Shown in pieces: positions 34,152 through 43,106 of a stretch of 64,000 bases of DNA. Within the stretch, counting starts at the first letter, position 1; every line of letters starts with the position of its first letter. This DNA is from CBDBND01 sp965207985 (lineage in GTDB: Bacteria > Pseudomonadota > Alphaproteobacteria > Rhodospirillales > Rhodospirillaceae), in contig CBDBND010000032.1 in the NCBI GenBank assembly GCA_965207985.1, positions 62,001 to 126,000 on the forward strand, in the 5' to 3' direction. The notes beneath the pieces were generated by a model. That model did not search any database and was not told where the DNA came from. It saw nothing but the letters and a program-made list of their open reading frames with translations. Made by a program: the position numbers and the translations under genes.

Positions 34152-34215
34152 GAGGGCTTTATGGGCCCGTATATGGGCAAAATGCCCTCTCAGAAACAAG
34201 GAAATTCCCTTGTTT
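34152..34215. terminator. Nested palindromes between the acyl-CoA ligase and the unknown gene
   Basis: A symmetrical A/T-rich hairpin AAACAAGG / CCTTGTTT (34194-34201 and 34208-34215) touches the stop codon of the ligase gene. A second, imperfect palindrome, GAGGGC to GCCCTC with an inner GGGC/GCCC stem, lies just beyond at about 34152-34190. The first could end the minus-strand ligase transcript. The function of the second is unclear. Confidence 0.4.
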
Positions 34216-35834
34216 TAGGAAAGTTTGAAGCCTTCGAACCGCTTCCTCAGCTCGGCTTTAAGCACTTTCCCCGTCGCTCCGAGAGGCAATTCATCCACCC
34301 ATTCCAGCGCATCGGGCAGCCACAGTTTCGGAACCTTATCTGACAAGTACGATCGTATGTCTTCAAGCGACGGCCGTTCGTCTGTTTCTGGCACGCACAC
34401 CAGCAAAGGCCGCTCTTGCCATTTTGGGTGATACACACCGATGACCGCAGCCTGCTTGATGGCGTCATGGCCCATGGTCGCATTCTCGAGACCAACGGAG
34501 CTGATCCATTCACCACCGGATTTGATGATGTCTTTGGCCCGATCGGTGATGTGCATATAGCCGTCGGGGTCCAAGGTTGCGATGTCTCCGGTATCGAACC
34601 AGCCGTCTGGGGTCAGGGCGCTGTTTTCTTCTTTGTAATAGGTATCGACGATCCACGGGCCGCGGACGTGAAGCTGACCCGACGTCTTGCCATCGTTGGG
34701 TAAGACATTGCCGTCATCGTCGACAATACGCATGTCGACGCCATAGACCACCCGGCCTTGCTTTATTTTGATGGGCATCTGCTCATCGCGTGACAGATCA
34801 TTGAATTTCGGTTTAAGGGAATTGACCACACCGATGGGGCTCATTTCGGTCATACCCCAGGCGTGATGGACGGTAACACCGTGATCCTGCTCAAAGCGGT
34901 TGATGATGGCCTCCGACGCGGCCGCACCACCGATAATCACCCGGTCAAAACCCTTTGGCTTGCGGCCCATGGCATCCATGTGATCGAGAAGTCCCATCCA
35001 CACGGTCGGCACCCCAAGGGCGATGGTCACCTCTTCGCCATCCATCAATGTGAACAGGGATTCACCGTCCAGCTTCGGGCCGGGCATGATCATGGGCGCC
35101 CCGGCGATGGGTGAGCCGTAGGGCACGCCCCAGGCGTTGACGTGAAACATCGGCACGACGGGCAAGACGACATCTTCGGTTTTCAACTTCATGGTGCTGG
35201 CAAAACAACATGCCATGGCGTGAAGCACCGTGGAGCGGTGACTGTAAAGTACGCCTTTGGGATTGCCCGTTGTGCCTGAGGTGTAACACATGGACGAGGC
35301 CGTGTTCTCGTCAAACGCGGGCCAATCAAATGTATCCGCTTCTTCAGCAATAAGGGATTCATAGTCGACCGAAGTGTCGGGTGCGACATCCGGCAGTGAG
35401 GCGTTGTCGGTCATGATAGAGAAGTGTTCGACCGTCTCGAGATGAGGAGCGATGCGCGTCACCGTGTCACTGAGATCGCGGTCGAAGAACAGCACCCTGT
35501 CTTCGGCATGATTAAGAATGTAGATCAGTTCCTCGTCGGCGAGACGCAAATTCACCATGTGGCAAATGGCACCGATACCGGAGATAGCGTAATAAAGTTC
35601 AAGATGGCGGTCCGTGTTCCATGCCAATGTGGCAACACGGTCGCCTTGTTTAACGCCTAAGGATTGAAGAGCATTGGCAAGCTTTTTGATTCTTTTATAG
35701 ATGTCGCCGTAGGTGGTTTTTCGAACCGGGCCCTCAACACTGCGGGTGATGATCGCCGTATCGTTGTGGTACTGCGCCGCAAACTGAATCAACGAGGTGA
35801 TCAGCAGCGGAGTCTGCATCATTAAACCTTGCAT
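34215..35834 (-). CDS. AMP-binding long/medium-chain fatty acid CoA ligase
   Basis: A 539-aa acyl-CoA synthetase of the AlkK/FadD-like class. It has the ATP-binding signature MCYTSGTTGNPKGVLYSH, HAWGMTEMSPIGV, GWFDTGDIATLDPDGYMHI, DRAKDIIKSGGEWIS and the terminal catalytic Lys in LPLGATGKVLK. The N-terminus MQGLMMQTPLLITSLI is the usual family start, which supports 35834 over the internal Met codons. It activates fatty acids to acyl-CoA in the cytoplasm for beta-oxidation or lipid synthesis. It stands alone, 87 nt after the Lrp-type regulator gene on the same strand. Confidence 0.92.
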   Translation of the reverse strand: MQGLMMQTPLLITSLIQFAAQYHNDTAIITRSVEGPVRKTTYGDIYKRIKKLANALQSLGVKQGDRVATLAWNTDRHLELYYAISGIGAICHMVNLRLADEELIYILNHAEDRVLFFDRDLSDTVTRIAPHLETVEHFSIMTDNASLPDVAPDTSVDYESLIAEEADTFDWPAFDENTASSMCYTSGTTGNPKGVLYSHRSTVLHAMACCFASTMKLKTEDVVLPVVPMFHVNAWGVPYGSPIAGAPMIMPGPKLDGESLFTLMDGEEVTIALGVPTVWMGLLDHMDAMGRKPKGFDRVIIGGAAASEAIINRFEQDHGVTVHHAWGMTEMSPIGVVNSLKPKFNDLSRDEQMPIKIKQGRVVYGVDMRIVDDDGNVLPNDGKTSGQLHVRGPWIVDTYYKEENSALTPDGWFDTGDIATLDPDGYMHITDRAKDIIKSGGEWISSVGLENATMGHDAIKQAAVIGVYHPKWQERPLLVCVPETDERPSLEDIRSYLSDKVPKLWLPDALEWVDELPLGATGKVLKAELRKRFEGFKLS

Positions 35835-35921
35835 GTGCCCTCTAAACGATACCTATCGGTTCTGATCACGGCCCGCATGGTAGTCTTTGATCGGTCTTCT
35901 ATCTACCGTATCGACTCTCAA

Positions 35922-36401
35922 TTAGTCCGCTTGCGCCAACGGCAAGGCGGTACGATAGATCACCTGTTTGAGGGCAAAGCTAGATTGAATACTGGCAATG
36001 ACCGGAATGCGGGTGAGATGGTGTTTGAGGAACCGCTCATAATCGGCGAGATCCTGTGCAACGACGCGAAGGAGATAATCGCTGGTGCCGGTCATGAGAT
36101 AACACTCCATGACCTCCGGCAAGGCGCCGACCGCTGCTTCAAACTCTTCCAGTGCCGTTTCTGACTGTTCCTTTAGGGCGACACTGACGAACACACTAAC
36201 GGGAAGGCCCACCTGCGTCTGATCGACAAAGGTCATGTAACCCTGAATGACCCCGTCGCTTTCCAGCCGGCGCAGGCGACGCAGACAGGGCGAAGGTGAC
36301 AGCCCGACGCGCTCCGCCAATTCCACATTGGTCAGGCGGGCGTCTTCTTGCATGCCCTTGAGGATTTTGAGGTCAATAGAATCTAGGTCTGATTTTGGCA
36401 T
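35922..36401 (-). CDS. Lrp/AsnC family transcriptional regulator
   Basis: A 159-aa regulator with an N-terminal winged HTH (LDSIDLKILKGMQEDARLTN, then LAERVGLSPSPCLRRLRRLE) and a C-terminal RAM ligand-binding domain (VMECYLMTGTSDYLLRVVAQD). Family members sense amino acids and often control a divergent gene. Here the divergent neighbour, 125 nt away from start to start, is the AceE/transketolase-like enzyme at 36527, the likely target. The shared intergenic region would hold the operator. Confidence 0.93.
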   Translation of the reverse strand: MPKSDLDSIDLKILKGMQEDARLTNVELAERVGLSPSPCLRRLRRLESDGVIQGYMTFVDQTQVGLPVSVFVSVALKEQSETALEEFEAAVGALPEVMECYLMTGTSDYLLRVVAQDLADYERFLKHHLTRIPVIASIQSSFALKQVIYRTALPLAQAD

Positions 36402-36526
36402 AAATCACCTAAATTAGGGATATTTCTTCTCAAATATTGCGTGAAAATTCATCCTTCCGCAAGAGTTTGCAAGGACCTACCTGGACCGCTGATGTAGGGT
36501 GGGACGCGAACCGAGCGGAGGCTGCA

Positions 36527-38902
36527 ATGACGGACCCGGCCACTCTCGCCGCGCTGAAGGCGCTGGAACATAAAATTCTCTGGCTGGCCACGTGGATGAT
36601 TCACAACGCCAATACCAACCGGCCCAAGACGGATGGCGTCAAAGTCGGAGGACATCAAGCCTCCTGTGCTTCCATGGTGACGGTGATGACGGCGCTGTTT
36701 CTTCACACCTTACGCCCTAATGACCGCATCGCCGTCAAACCTCACGCCGGACCGGTCTTTCATGCCATTCAATATCTTTTAGGCAATCAATCGCTGGAGC
36801 GGCTAAAGAATTTTCGTGGCTTTGGCGGCGTGCAGCCCTATCCCTCCCGTACCAAAGACAAGGCCGATGTGGATTTTTCCACAGGGTCCGTCGGCCTGGG
36901 CGTGGCCGAGACGCTGTTTGCCTCTTTGGTGCAGGACTACATCCATTCCCATGACCTGGTGAACGGCGATACGCCGAAGGACCGCATGATCGGCCTGATG
37001 GGCGATGCGGAACTGGACGAAGGCAATGTCTTCGAAGCGTTGCTTGAAGGATGGAAGCACGAAGTCAGCAATTGCTGGTGGATCATCGACTACAACCGGC
37101 AAAGCTTGGACGGTGTTGTCAATGACCGGCTGTTCAATCGCATCACCGGGTTCTTCTCTGCCGTCAACTGGAATGTGGTGATGCTCAAATACGGTCTCAA
37201 ACTTCAGGCCGCATTTGAAACACCCGTTGGTCCTGCCCTGAAAAAATGGATCGATGATTGCCCCAATCAAAAATATTCGGCTCTGACCTTTCAGGGCGGC
37301 AAGGCCTGGCGCGACGAACTTAAGCGGGACCTCAAGGGGACAAAGGGACTAAAAGCGTTTCTCGATGAACATGACGACGACGCCTTGTATGCGCTCATGA
37401 CCAATCTTGGTGGTCATGACATGGAAGCCATCCTTCAAGCCTTCGACGATGCCGAGAAAGAGGACCGGCCCCATTGTTTTATTGCTTACACCATTAAGGG
37501 ATACGGGCTTCCCTTGGCGGGTCATAAGGACAACCACGCCGGAATTCTCAACCAAGCGCAAATGGATCAGTACCGGAACACTCTTGGTGTCGCCGAAGGT
37601 CAGGAGTGGGACAAGTTCGCCGGTTTGGAGCGGGAGAAAAGTGTCTTAAGCGCTTTCCTGTCGACGGTGCCATATGCCCAGCGCGTCCCGCGGGAGCAAA
37701 AAACAGAGAGGGCCCCGACATACCACGTTCCCGACATCGCTGCGCCGACAGGACGAAAACAATCGACGCAGGAGGCCTTCGGCAAGATCATGAACGATCT
37801 TGGCCGCGGCACGACGGATCTGGCATCGCGCATTGTGACGACGTCTCCCGATGTGACCGTGTCCACCAATCTGGGGGGCTGGGTCAATCAACGCAGCCCG
37901 TTCCACATTAAAAAGCGAGAAGACATCTTCCGGCAAATGCATGTGCCCTCTCCACAGAAATGGAGCCAACAGCCTCAGGGCCAACACATTGAACTGGGCA
38001 TTGCGGAAAATAATCTGTTTCTCCTGTTGGGCGCCCTCGGACTTTCCCACGATCTTTTCGGACAACGCCTGCTGCCGGTCGGCACGCTGTACGATCCTTT
38101 CATCGCCCGTGGTCTCGATGCCATGACCTATGCTTGTTATCAGGATGCGCGCTTCATGCTGGTGGCAACGCCCAGCGGAATTTCTCTCGGACCGGAAGGC
38201 GGCGCCCACCAGTCCATCTTCACGCCCTTGATCGGCATCGGTCATGCCAGCCTGGCCTCATTTGAGCCGTCCTATGCGGACGAGTTGGCGGCAATCATGG
38301 CCTGGGGTTTTGAGCATATGCAGAAGCCGGACGGCAGTTCCGTCTATTTGCGTCTATCGACGCGTCCGCTCGAGCAACCGGAACGCACCATGAGCCCGGC
38401 GCTCAAGGCCGGCATTCTCACCGGTGCCTATTGGGCCGTCGAACCCAGCCCAGGCTCCGATTTTGCCTTGGTCTATTGCGGAGCCGTGGCTCCTGAAGCG
38501 CGCGCCGCCTTTGACATCATTCGCGAAGACTTACCCGGAGCCGGGCTGCTGGCCGTGACCTCGGCGGACCGGCTCTATAACAGTTGGACGGCCGCGGCGC
38601 GGGTGCGCAAGGACGGACGGCCCGGCGTACGCAGTCCCATTGAGCGTTTGCTATCAGAGATGTCGGCGAACGCCACACTGGTGACCATCCATGACAGTCA
38701 TCCCTTGGCACTGGGGTGGCTAGGTTCCGTTCATGGCCACCGCTGTGAAGCCTTGGGCGTCGACCGCTTTGGTCAAGCTGGCAATATTGCCGACCTTTAC
38801 CGTGAGTACGGCATTGACAGCGATGCTGTGGTCAGCGCCGTTGCCGATGTCATCGTTCAACAAGCGGGCGTGGTAATGCCATTGGCTCAGGCCGCCGAAT
38901 AG
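36527..38902 (+). CDS. AceE/transketolase-like thiamine diphosphate enzyme
   Basis: A 791-aa homodimeric-type TPP enzyme like pyruvate dehydrogenase E1 (AceE) with transketolase domains. The TPP motif is GDAELDEGNVFEALLEGWKH ending IIDYNRQSLDG. Other marks are GHQASCASM, STGSVGLGVAE, the IELGIAENNLFLLLGALGLS pyrimidine-domain motif and GPEGGAHQS. ATG 36527 follows GGAG. No E2 or E3 gene is near. Stand-alone AceE-like enzymes beside an Lrp regulator are known in proteobacteria, and amino-acid-derived 2-oxo acids are a sensible substrate class; that is inference. It is somewhat shorter than typical AceE (about 890 aa). Confidence 0.85.
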   Translation: MTDPATLAALKALEHKILWLATWMIHNANTNRPKTDGVKVGGHQASCASMVTVMTALFLHTLRPNDRIAVKPHAGPVFHAIQYLLGNQSLERLKNFRGFGGVQPYPSRTKDKADVDFSTGSVGLGVAETLFASLVQDYIHSHDLVNGDTPKDRMIGLMGDAELDEGNVFEALLEGWKHEVSNCWWIIDYNRQSLDGVVNDRLFNRITGFFSAVNWNVVMLKYGLKLQAAFETPVGPALKKWIDDCPNQKYSALTFQGGKAWRDELKRDLKGTKGLKAFLDEHDDDALYALMTNLGGHDMEAILQAFDDAEKEDRPHCFIAYTIKGYGLPLAGHKDNHAGILNQAQMDQYRNTLGVAEGQEWDKFAGLEREKSVLSAFLSTVPYAQRVPREQKTERAPTYHVPDIAAPTGRKQSTQEAFGKIMNDLGRGTTDLASRIVTTSPDVTVSTNLGGWVNQRSPFHIKKREDIFRQMHVPSPQKWSQQPQGQHIELGIAENNLFLLLGALGLSHDLFGQRLLPVGTLYDPFIARGLDAMTYACYQDARFMLVATPSGISLGPEGGAHQSIFTPLIGIGHASLASFEPSYADELAAIMAWGFEHMQKPDGSSVYLRLSTRPLEQPERTMSPALKAGILTGAYWAVEPSPGSDFALVYCGAVAPEARAAFDIIREDLPGAGLLAVTSADRLYNSWTAAARVRKDGRPGVRSPIERLLSEMSANATLVTIHDSHPLALGWLGSVHGHRCEALGVDRFGQAGNIADLYREYGIDSDAVVSAVADVIVQQAGVVMPLAQAAE

Positions 38903-39002
38903 CTGCCGTATAAGAGTCCGTTAGCTTTACTCGTATCCAGCGCGTAAACTGGCCCTACATCGCCTCTGAACGAAATGTGAACACCAGGAGAGGGTCAGGG
39001 TC

Positions 39003-39818
39003 ATGCACAACTCCATCCTATTTAGTGTCATTCTCTGTATCGCAATGGGTTCAACGTCCGTGCTTGGACAGTCGGACATGGATCGCCGTAACACGGAGGT
39101 GGTTCAAAGCGTTTACTTGCGCACGTTATCGGTAGAACCAAGCGATGATTTGGTGCGCGATGCACAAAATGCGTTGGACTTGGCAGAACGCAGTTACGGT
39201 GCAACGGACAGCAGGACCGCTGACATGGCGGTCGCACTGGGGCGGGCTCTGAACGGTACCGGCCAGCATGAAGCCGCGGTTTCCGTCTTGCGCAGTGCCC
39301 TTAGCATTTATAACGATGAGCGTGGCGATACAAAGTTACGGGCAGCTATGGCCCAATATGAACTCGGGCGTGCACTCAGCGGCATCGGTGACCAGGATGA
39401 CGCCGTCGCCACACTCACGGAAGCGTACACGGTTATTGAACCCATGTTCCGGCGGCTGACAGCTGATTCCGGATTCATTCGTGAAGCCATTCGTGAAGCC
39501 GGAGGAGCGAGTGCCGTTGCCGCCGCAGACCAGCAGGCACGCGCTGCAGCCTCGCCTGGTCCTCAACCCCAGCCAGACGCGGTGGTGCAAATTCCCCCCA
39601 TCTATCCCCCCGATGTGGCCACTAACAAAGGATGGGTTTTGATGGACTACCGTCTCTGGTCTGATGGCACAGTCCGCGACGTCGTTGTCCTAGCCTCCAA
39701 TCCGCCGGTGATTTTTGACATTTCGGCAGCCATGGCGCTTTCCAATTGGCGTTTTGAGCCGCGAAGCGACAGTGGTGCGCATTTTCAGCTGAGCATCGCA
39801 TTCGACGCCATCGATTGA
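39003..39818 (+). CDS. Exported TPR protein with TonB C-terminal domain
   Basis: A 271-aa protein. A signal peptide (ILFSVILCIAMGSTSVLG) precedes about three TPR-like helical pairs (AQNALDLAERSYGATDSRTA, AAVSVLRSALSIYNDERGD, DAVATLTEAYTVIEPMFRRL). A Pro/Gln linker leads to a TonB_C-type fold (IPPIYPPDVATNKGWVLMDY, ALSNWRFEP). There is no N-terminal membrane anchor beyond the signal, so it is probably a periplasmic protein and not an energy transducer. AGGAGAGGG precedes ATG 39003. It is a single gene with no TonB-dependent receptor nearby. Confidence 0.84.
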   Translation: MHNSILFSVILCIAMGSTSVLGQSDMDRRNTEVVQSVYLRTLSVEPSDDLVRDAQNALDLAERSYGATDSRTADMAVALGRALNGTGQHEAAVSVLRSALSIYNDERGDTKLRAAMAQYELGRALSGIGDQDDAVATLTEAYTVIEPMFRRLTADSGFIREAIREAGGASAVAAADQQARAAASPGPQPQPDAVVQIPPIYPPDVATNKGWVLMDYRLWSDGTVRDVVVLASNPPVIFDISAAMALSNWRFEPRSDSGAHFQLSIAFDAID

Positions 39819-40047
39819 AGGACCTTAGAGCCTTCTTCCTGACCCTCTTGCGGCAGAGCGCGTGTCTACGTGCCAATTGAAGCCGCTTACGCTATCCTCT
39901 TATGGTTGAATCAGGTGTATCATAGTTGCGTAAAAGTTTAGAGGCGCAACCAACCCACGGGATACGGAACAGGTTTAGGGAGGTGTCACGCTGTGGCAAA
40001 GATCGTTCCCAACTACGAGGCCTTTCTGAAGTACTGGCTTTCCCTAA

Positions 40048-40622
40048 GAGCCTGACCGAAAAAGAATTGAGTGGAATCAGTCCCTTGTGATTCCCTTGTT
40101 GTGTTCGCCAGCAAGGAGGATAACAAGATGTGGACTGACGCCACTCGTGAGAAATATGAGCGCGAGGCGCACCGCTAAGAAGGTGATGGGCCGCAAGCGC
40201 CATATCGTGGTGGACACTGGCGGGCGGTTGCTCGGTGCCGTGGTCCACGAGGCTGACATCCAGGATCGCGACGGTGCGCCGTCGCTGCTCGCCGAGGTGG
40301 GGGCGTGGTTTCCCGGGGTCGGCCATATCTTCGCCGACGGCGCTTACGCCGGCCCTAAGCTGGCCGGGGCGCTGAAGAAGATCGGCGACTGGGCGCTGGA
40401 GATCGTCAGGCGCAACGACAAGGCGGACGGCTTCGTTGCGCTGCCGCGCCGTTGGGTGGTCGAACGCACCTTCGCATGGTTCGGGCGCAGCCGCCGCCTT
40501 GCGAAGGACTTCAAGGCGACCGTCGAGAGCGCCCTTGCCTGGCTCCTGATCGCCAGCATCCAAGTCTTCATCCGTAGACTAGCAAGGTTATGAAAATAAA
40601 CGATTCTTTTCCGGCCAGACTC
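40048..40622 (+). mobile_element. Internally deleted copy of the IS1031-type element (copy 3), 575 bp
   Basis: Both terminal repeats are intact (GAGCCTGACCGAAAAAGAAT at the left, inverted GAGTCTGGCCGGAAAAGAAT at the right). TAA is directly duplicated at 40045-40047 and 40623-40625. Compared with the 931-bp copies, 356 bp are missing between the codons after EREAHR and the KKVMGRKRH region; the junction shares only TA. The transposase N-terminus and first catalytic Asp are lost. It cannot move itself but could be mobilised by copies 1 or 2. Confidence 0.93.
40187..40593 (+). pseudogene. Transposase fragment of IS copy 3
   Basis: The C-terminal part of the IS1031-type transposase from KKVMGRKRHIVVDTGG onward, with the second Asp (FADGAYAG) and the Glu (VVERTFAWFG) but not the first Asp (VIDSQSVKT). 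The N-terminal 17 codons (MWTDATREKYEREAHR and a stop) survive upstream at 40128 in a different frame across the deletion joint. Confidence 0.9.
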
Positions 40623-40790
40623 TAAGGGCAGCCGATGAGCTGGTCGTGCCGTCACAGACCTTTCTCGATAATCCCGATCCCACTTTTGCGCCCAACGTAC
40701 TTGTCCTTGACGTTTATGAAGACGACATCGTTACGCTCAGCTAAATAAAGCGGTCTTCAGCCACAAACGGGTCGGTCAACGGAGCGGAAC

Positions 40791-41213
40791 TTGAAGCGCA
40801 AGAAATCGAAGACTTTGGGCTCAGCCGCGACAGAGGCCAGTGGAGCGGTTGATCATAGGGTAGAACACGCCAAGGCGATCGAGTGTTACCGCAACGACGC
40901 GCTGGAAGATGCTTTGGCACACGTCAACACCGCCATTCGGGCAGAACCGAATACAGCCATCTATCAAGCAGATGCAGGATACATTCTGATGGCTATGGAA
41001 CGGTACGAAGAGGCTGTTATTCCGCTCAAACGCGCAGTCCAGCTTGATCCCACACATGCAGATGCCCACTATAATTTGGGCGAAGCGTATCAGAGCCTCG
41101 GGCAACGCGATGCGGCAATTGCCTCTTTTCGTATGGCCGTGAGTCTCAACCGTAGTCTGGGCTGGAAGAAAATAAAATCCGCAATCAAGCGCTGGGTTGG
41201 TCTTGGTGGCTAG
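40791..41213 (+). CDS. Small TPR protein
   Basis: A 140-aa protein with two to three TPR units: ALEDALAHVNTAIRAEPNTA, MERYEEAVIPLKRAVQLDPT and ADAHYNLGEAYQSLGQRDAA. The N-terminus is basic (KRKKSKTLGS), with no signal peptide. It starts at TTG 40791 with GGAG 6 nt upstream; no ATG is available before the first TPR. It is followed 30 nt later by a second TPR gene on the same strand, probably co-transcribed. The partner proteins are unknown. Confidence 0.75.
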   Translation: MKRKKSKTLGSAATEASGAVDHRVEHAKAIECYRNDALEDALAHVNTAIRAEPNTAIYQADAGYILMAMERYEEAVIPLKRAVQLDPTHADAHYNLGEAYQSLGQRDAAIASFRMAVSLNRSLGWKKIKSAIKRWVGLGG

Positions 41214-41243
41214 CGTTCTCGTGGATCAGAACCACAAATAGCG

Positions 41244-42014
41244 ATGGTAAAAGCTGACGCTGACAAACTGGTCGCCCGGCTGGCACAGATGTCAGGCGGC
41301 GGTGACAAGCTTGCCGCCACTCTTTCGGCTGAGGACCTAAAGTCGAAAGGATCCGATTACTATAAAGCCGGACAGCTTACGCTCGCGGGAAGTTTTTATA
41401 AGCAAGCCATAACGGCCTCGCCTAACCTTGCCGAAGCACACAACAATCTCGGTTTGGTTCTTCGAAAGCGAAACAGAATGCAGGGGGCTGTGGCTGCCTT
41501 ACAGACGGCTCTCATGCTGAAACCTCGATCTGGATCAACCTATGCCAATTTAGCCAATCTGGATGAGCGGTATGGAAATATTGCCCAGGCTGAAGAGTAC
41601 TATTTGAAAAGCGTTGAACTGGAACCCGGTATTTTTCAGCCCTATGTGGGGCTAGCCAGGATCGCGACCCAACGCCACCGTTGGGACGACGCCTTGGCGG
41701 CGCTGACAAGGGCGAGTGCAATCGCGCCCCAATCAACAGAAATTCTTTATCAAGTGGGCGTCGTTAATCTCTACAAAGGAGATGTCAGAACAGCGTTGAA
41801 CAGTCTGCGCAACGCTGAGGGACTGGCGCCAAAAAACCCCGACATCAAGGCGTCCTTAGCCGAGGCTTTGTTTCAACAAGGGAAAGATTCTGAAGCAGAA
41901 GACGCTCTCAAAGCATGTTTTGACCTTGACCCGGAAAATGCTCTTGGACGTCATGTTCAAGAGAAACGATCAAAAGAACGGACCGCGGCCACGGAAGAAA
42001 ATACGGAACCTTAA
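41244..42014 (+). CDS. TPR repeat protein, 256 aa
   Basis: A soluble protein of about five TPR units: SDYYKAGQLTLAGSFYKQA, AEAHNNLGLVLRKRNRMQGA, STYANLANLDERYGNIAQAE, PYVGLARIATQRHRWDDALA and EILYQVGVVNLYKGDVRTA. A charged C-terminal tail follows. Such proteins act as scaffolds. It lies 30 nt after the other TPR gene. The stop overlaps the end of the convergent sufE by 4 nt. Confidence 0.85.
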   Translation: MVKADADKLVARLAQMSGGGDKLAATLSAEDLKSKGSDYYKAGQLTLAGSFYKQAITASPNLAEAHNNLGLVLRKRNRMQGAVAALQTALMLKPRSGSTYANLANLDERYGNIAQAEEYYLKSVELEPGIFQPYVGLARIATQRHRWDDALAALTRASAIAPQSTEILYQVGVVNLYKGDVRTALNSLRNAEGLAPKNPDIKASLAEALFQQGKDSEAEDALKACFDLDPENALGRHVQEKRSKERTAATEENTEP

Positions 42015-42460
42015 ACCGACGTTTGTGCGTCTCCTTGAATCCGGTTGACCATGGATACGAGACCGTTGCGCCGACTCGGGCTCAGATGTTGATCGAGACC
42101 AAGTTGAGCAAATGCCTGTTCGGCGTTCACGTCAGCGATTTCACCCGCCGTCTTACCCGTATAAAGAATTGCCAGGATGTGAATAAGCCCTTTGACGATG
42201 TGAGCGTCGCTGTCGGCAGCGAAGGCAAAACGGTTGCGCTGGTCCGGTAAATGTCCGGGAACCATCCAGACCTGGCTCATACATCCCCTTACTTTGCGTG
42301 CGTCGGTCTTTTCGCTATCGGGAAAGGGGGGCAATTTTCGACCCAGATCGATGATGTAGCGGTAGCGATCGTCCCAGTCGTCAAATAGGTCAAAGTTTTC
42401 TACCAGCTCATCGAATTCGATGGCCGGTTCGATGACCTGAATGGAGTCCGTTTCATTCAT
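42011..42460 (-). CDS. sufE: SufE family cysteine desulfuration protein
   Basis: A 149-aa SufE homologue. The sulfur-accepting Cys is Cys60 in KVRGCMSQVWM; the N-terminal WDDRYRYIIDLGRKLPPFP and the central ADSDAHIVKGLIHILAILYTGKT (split here as motifs ADSDAHIVKG and ILAILYTGKT) are typical. SufE takes persulfide sulfur from SufS and passes it to the SufBCD scaffold for Fe-S assembly. The start at 42460 (MNETDS) is the second in-frame Met; 42484 is possible. No suf operon is next to it, as is common in alphaproteobacteria. Confidence 0.93.
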   Translation of the reverse strand: MNETDSIQVIEPAIEFDELVENFDLFDDWDDRYRYIIDLGRKLPPFPDSEKTDARKVRGCMSQVWMVPGHLPDQRNRFAFAADSDAHIVKGLIHILAILYTGKTAGEIADVNAEQAFAQLGLDQHLSPSRRNGLVSMVNRIQGDAQTSV

Positions 42461-42634
42461 CGTACCATCACCATCTGAACACAAACGCCGCCAGCCCTCG
42501 TCTCAACAGCCTTGATTTCAGAGACTCCCTGAAGCGGTCAGGGTCCGATACACTTTCTGATACACTTGGGCCGATGTATTTGACGTTGTGATCCAATTTT
42601 AACCGCCGCATGTCAACCACACTGTTCGAGATCA

Positions 42635-43057
42635 ATGATCCGTGTGACAGATACCATTTCACTTGAACCACGGGAGCTTGAATATTCCTTCATTCGAGCC
42701 TCTGGACCGGGCGGACAGAATGTCAACAAGGTTTCAAGTGCGGTACAACTCCGATTTGACGTCGCCGGTTCTCAGTCGCTTCCCGCTGAGATAAAGCGGC
42801 GCCTCATTTCGTTGGCCGGCCGCAAGGCAACCCGCAACGGAGTCATTGTCATTGAGGCTAAGCGCTACCGGCATCAGGAGCGGAATAGAGAAGACGCAAT
42901 TCAACGTCTGGTCAGACTTATTGCTACTGCCGCCAGGGTTGAAAAGCCGAGACTTAAAAGCAAGCCTACGGCAGCGTCGGCTCAGCAGCGCCTTGATGAA
43001 AAAAAACGGAGAGGAAACGTCAAAAAGATGCGGCGACGACCACGTTATGATGAATAG
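42635..43057 (+). CDS. arfB: ArfB (YaeJ) alternative ribosome-rescue peptidyl-tRNA hydrolase
   Basis: A 140-aa protein with the class I release-factor GGQ motif (ASGPGGQNVNKVSSAVQL, GGQ at residues 26-28) and no codon-recognition domain. The C-terminal tail is strongly basic (DEKKRRGNVKKMRRRPR), as required in ArfB to enter the empty mRNA channel of stalled ribosomes. It releases nascent chains from non-stop complexes. It is monocistronic and divergent from sufE. Confidence 0.95.
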   Translation: MIRVTDTISLEPRELEYSFIRASGPGGQNVNKVSSAVQLRFDVAGSQSLPAEIKRRLISLAGRKATRNGVIVIEAKRYRHQERNREDAIQRLVRLIATAARVEKPRLKSKPTAASAQQRLDEKKRRGNVKKMRRRPRYDE

Positions 43058-43106
43058 GTCTCTGTCTGGCCGTTAAGAATCATACGTCATTGAAAAGCTT
43101 GAGTAC

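Larger units (their letters stand above)
39993..40744 (+). pseudogene. Small protein gene (57 codons, possibly a PAS-like domain start) split by an IS derivative
   Basis: GTG 39993 has GGGAGG 9 nt upstream and opens a frame (AKIVPNYEAFLKYWLSLR) that is cut by the 575-bp IS copy 3. Removing the IS and one TAA duplication rejoins the frame through RAADELVVPSQTFLDNPDP to LDVYEDDIVTLS and TAA 40742. The reconstructed 57-aa protein resembles the beginning of PAS-like domains in alphaproteobacteria that start with a YWLSLR helix. It is much shorter than those (about 150 aa), so it may have been truncated before the insertion. Confidence 0.6.
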
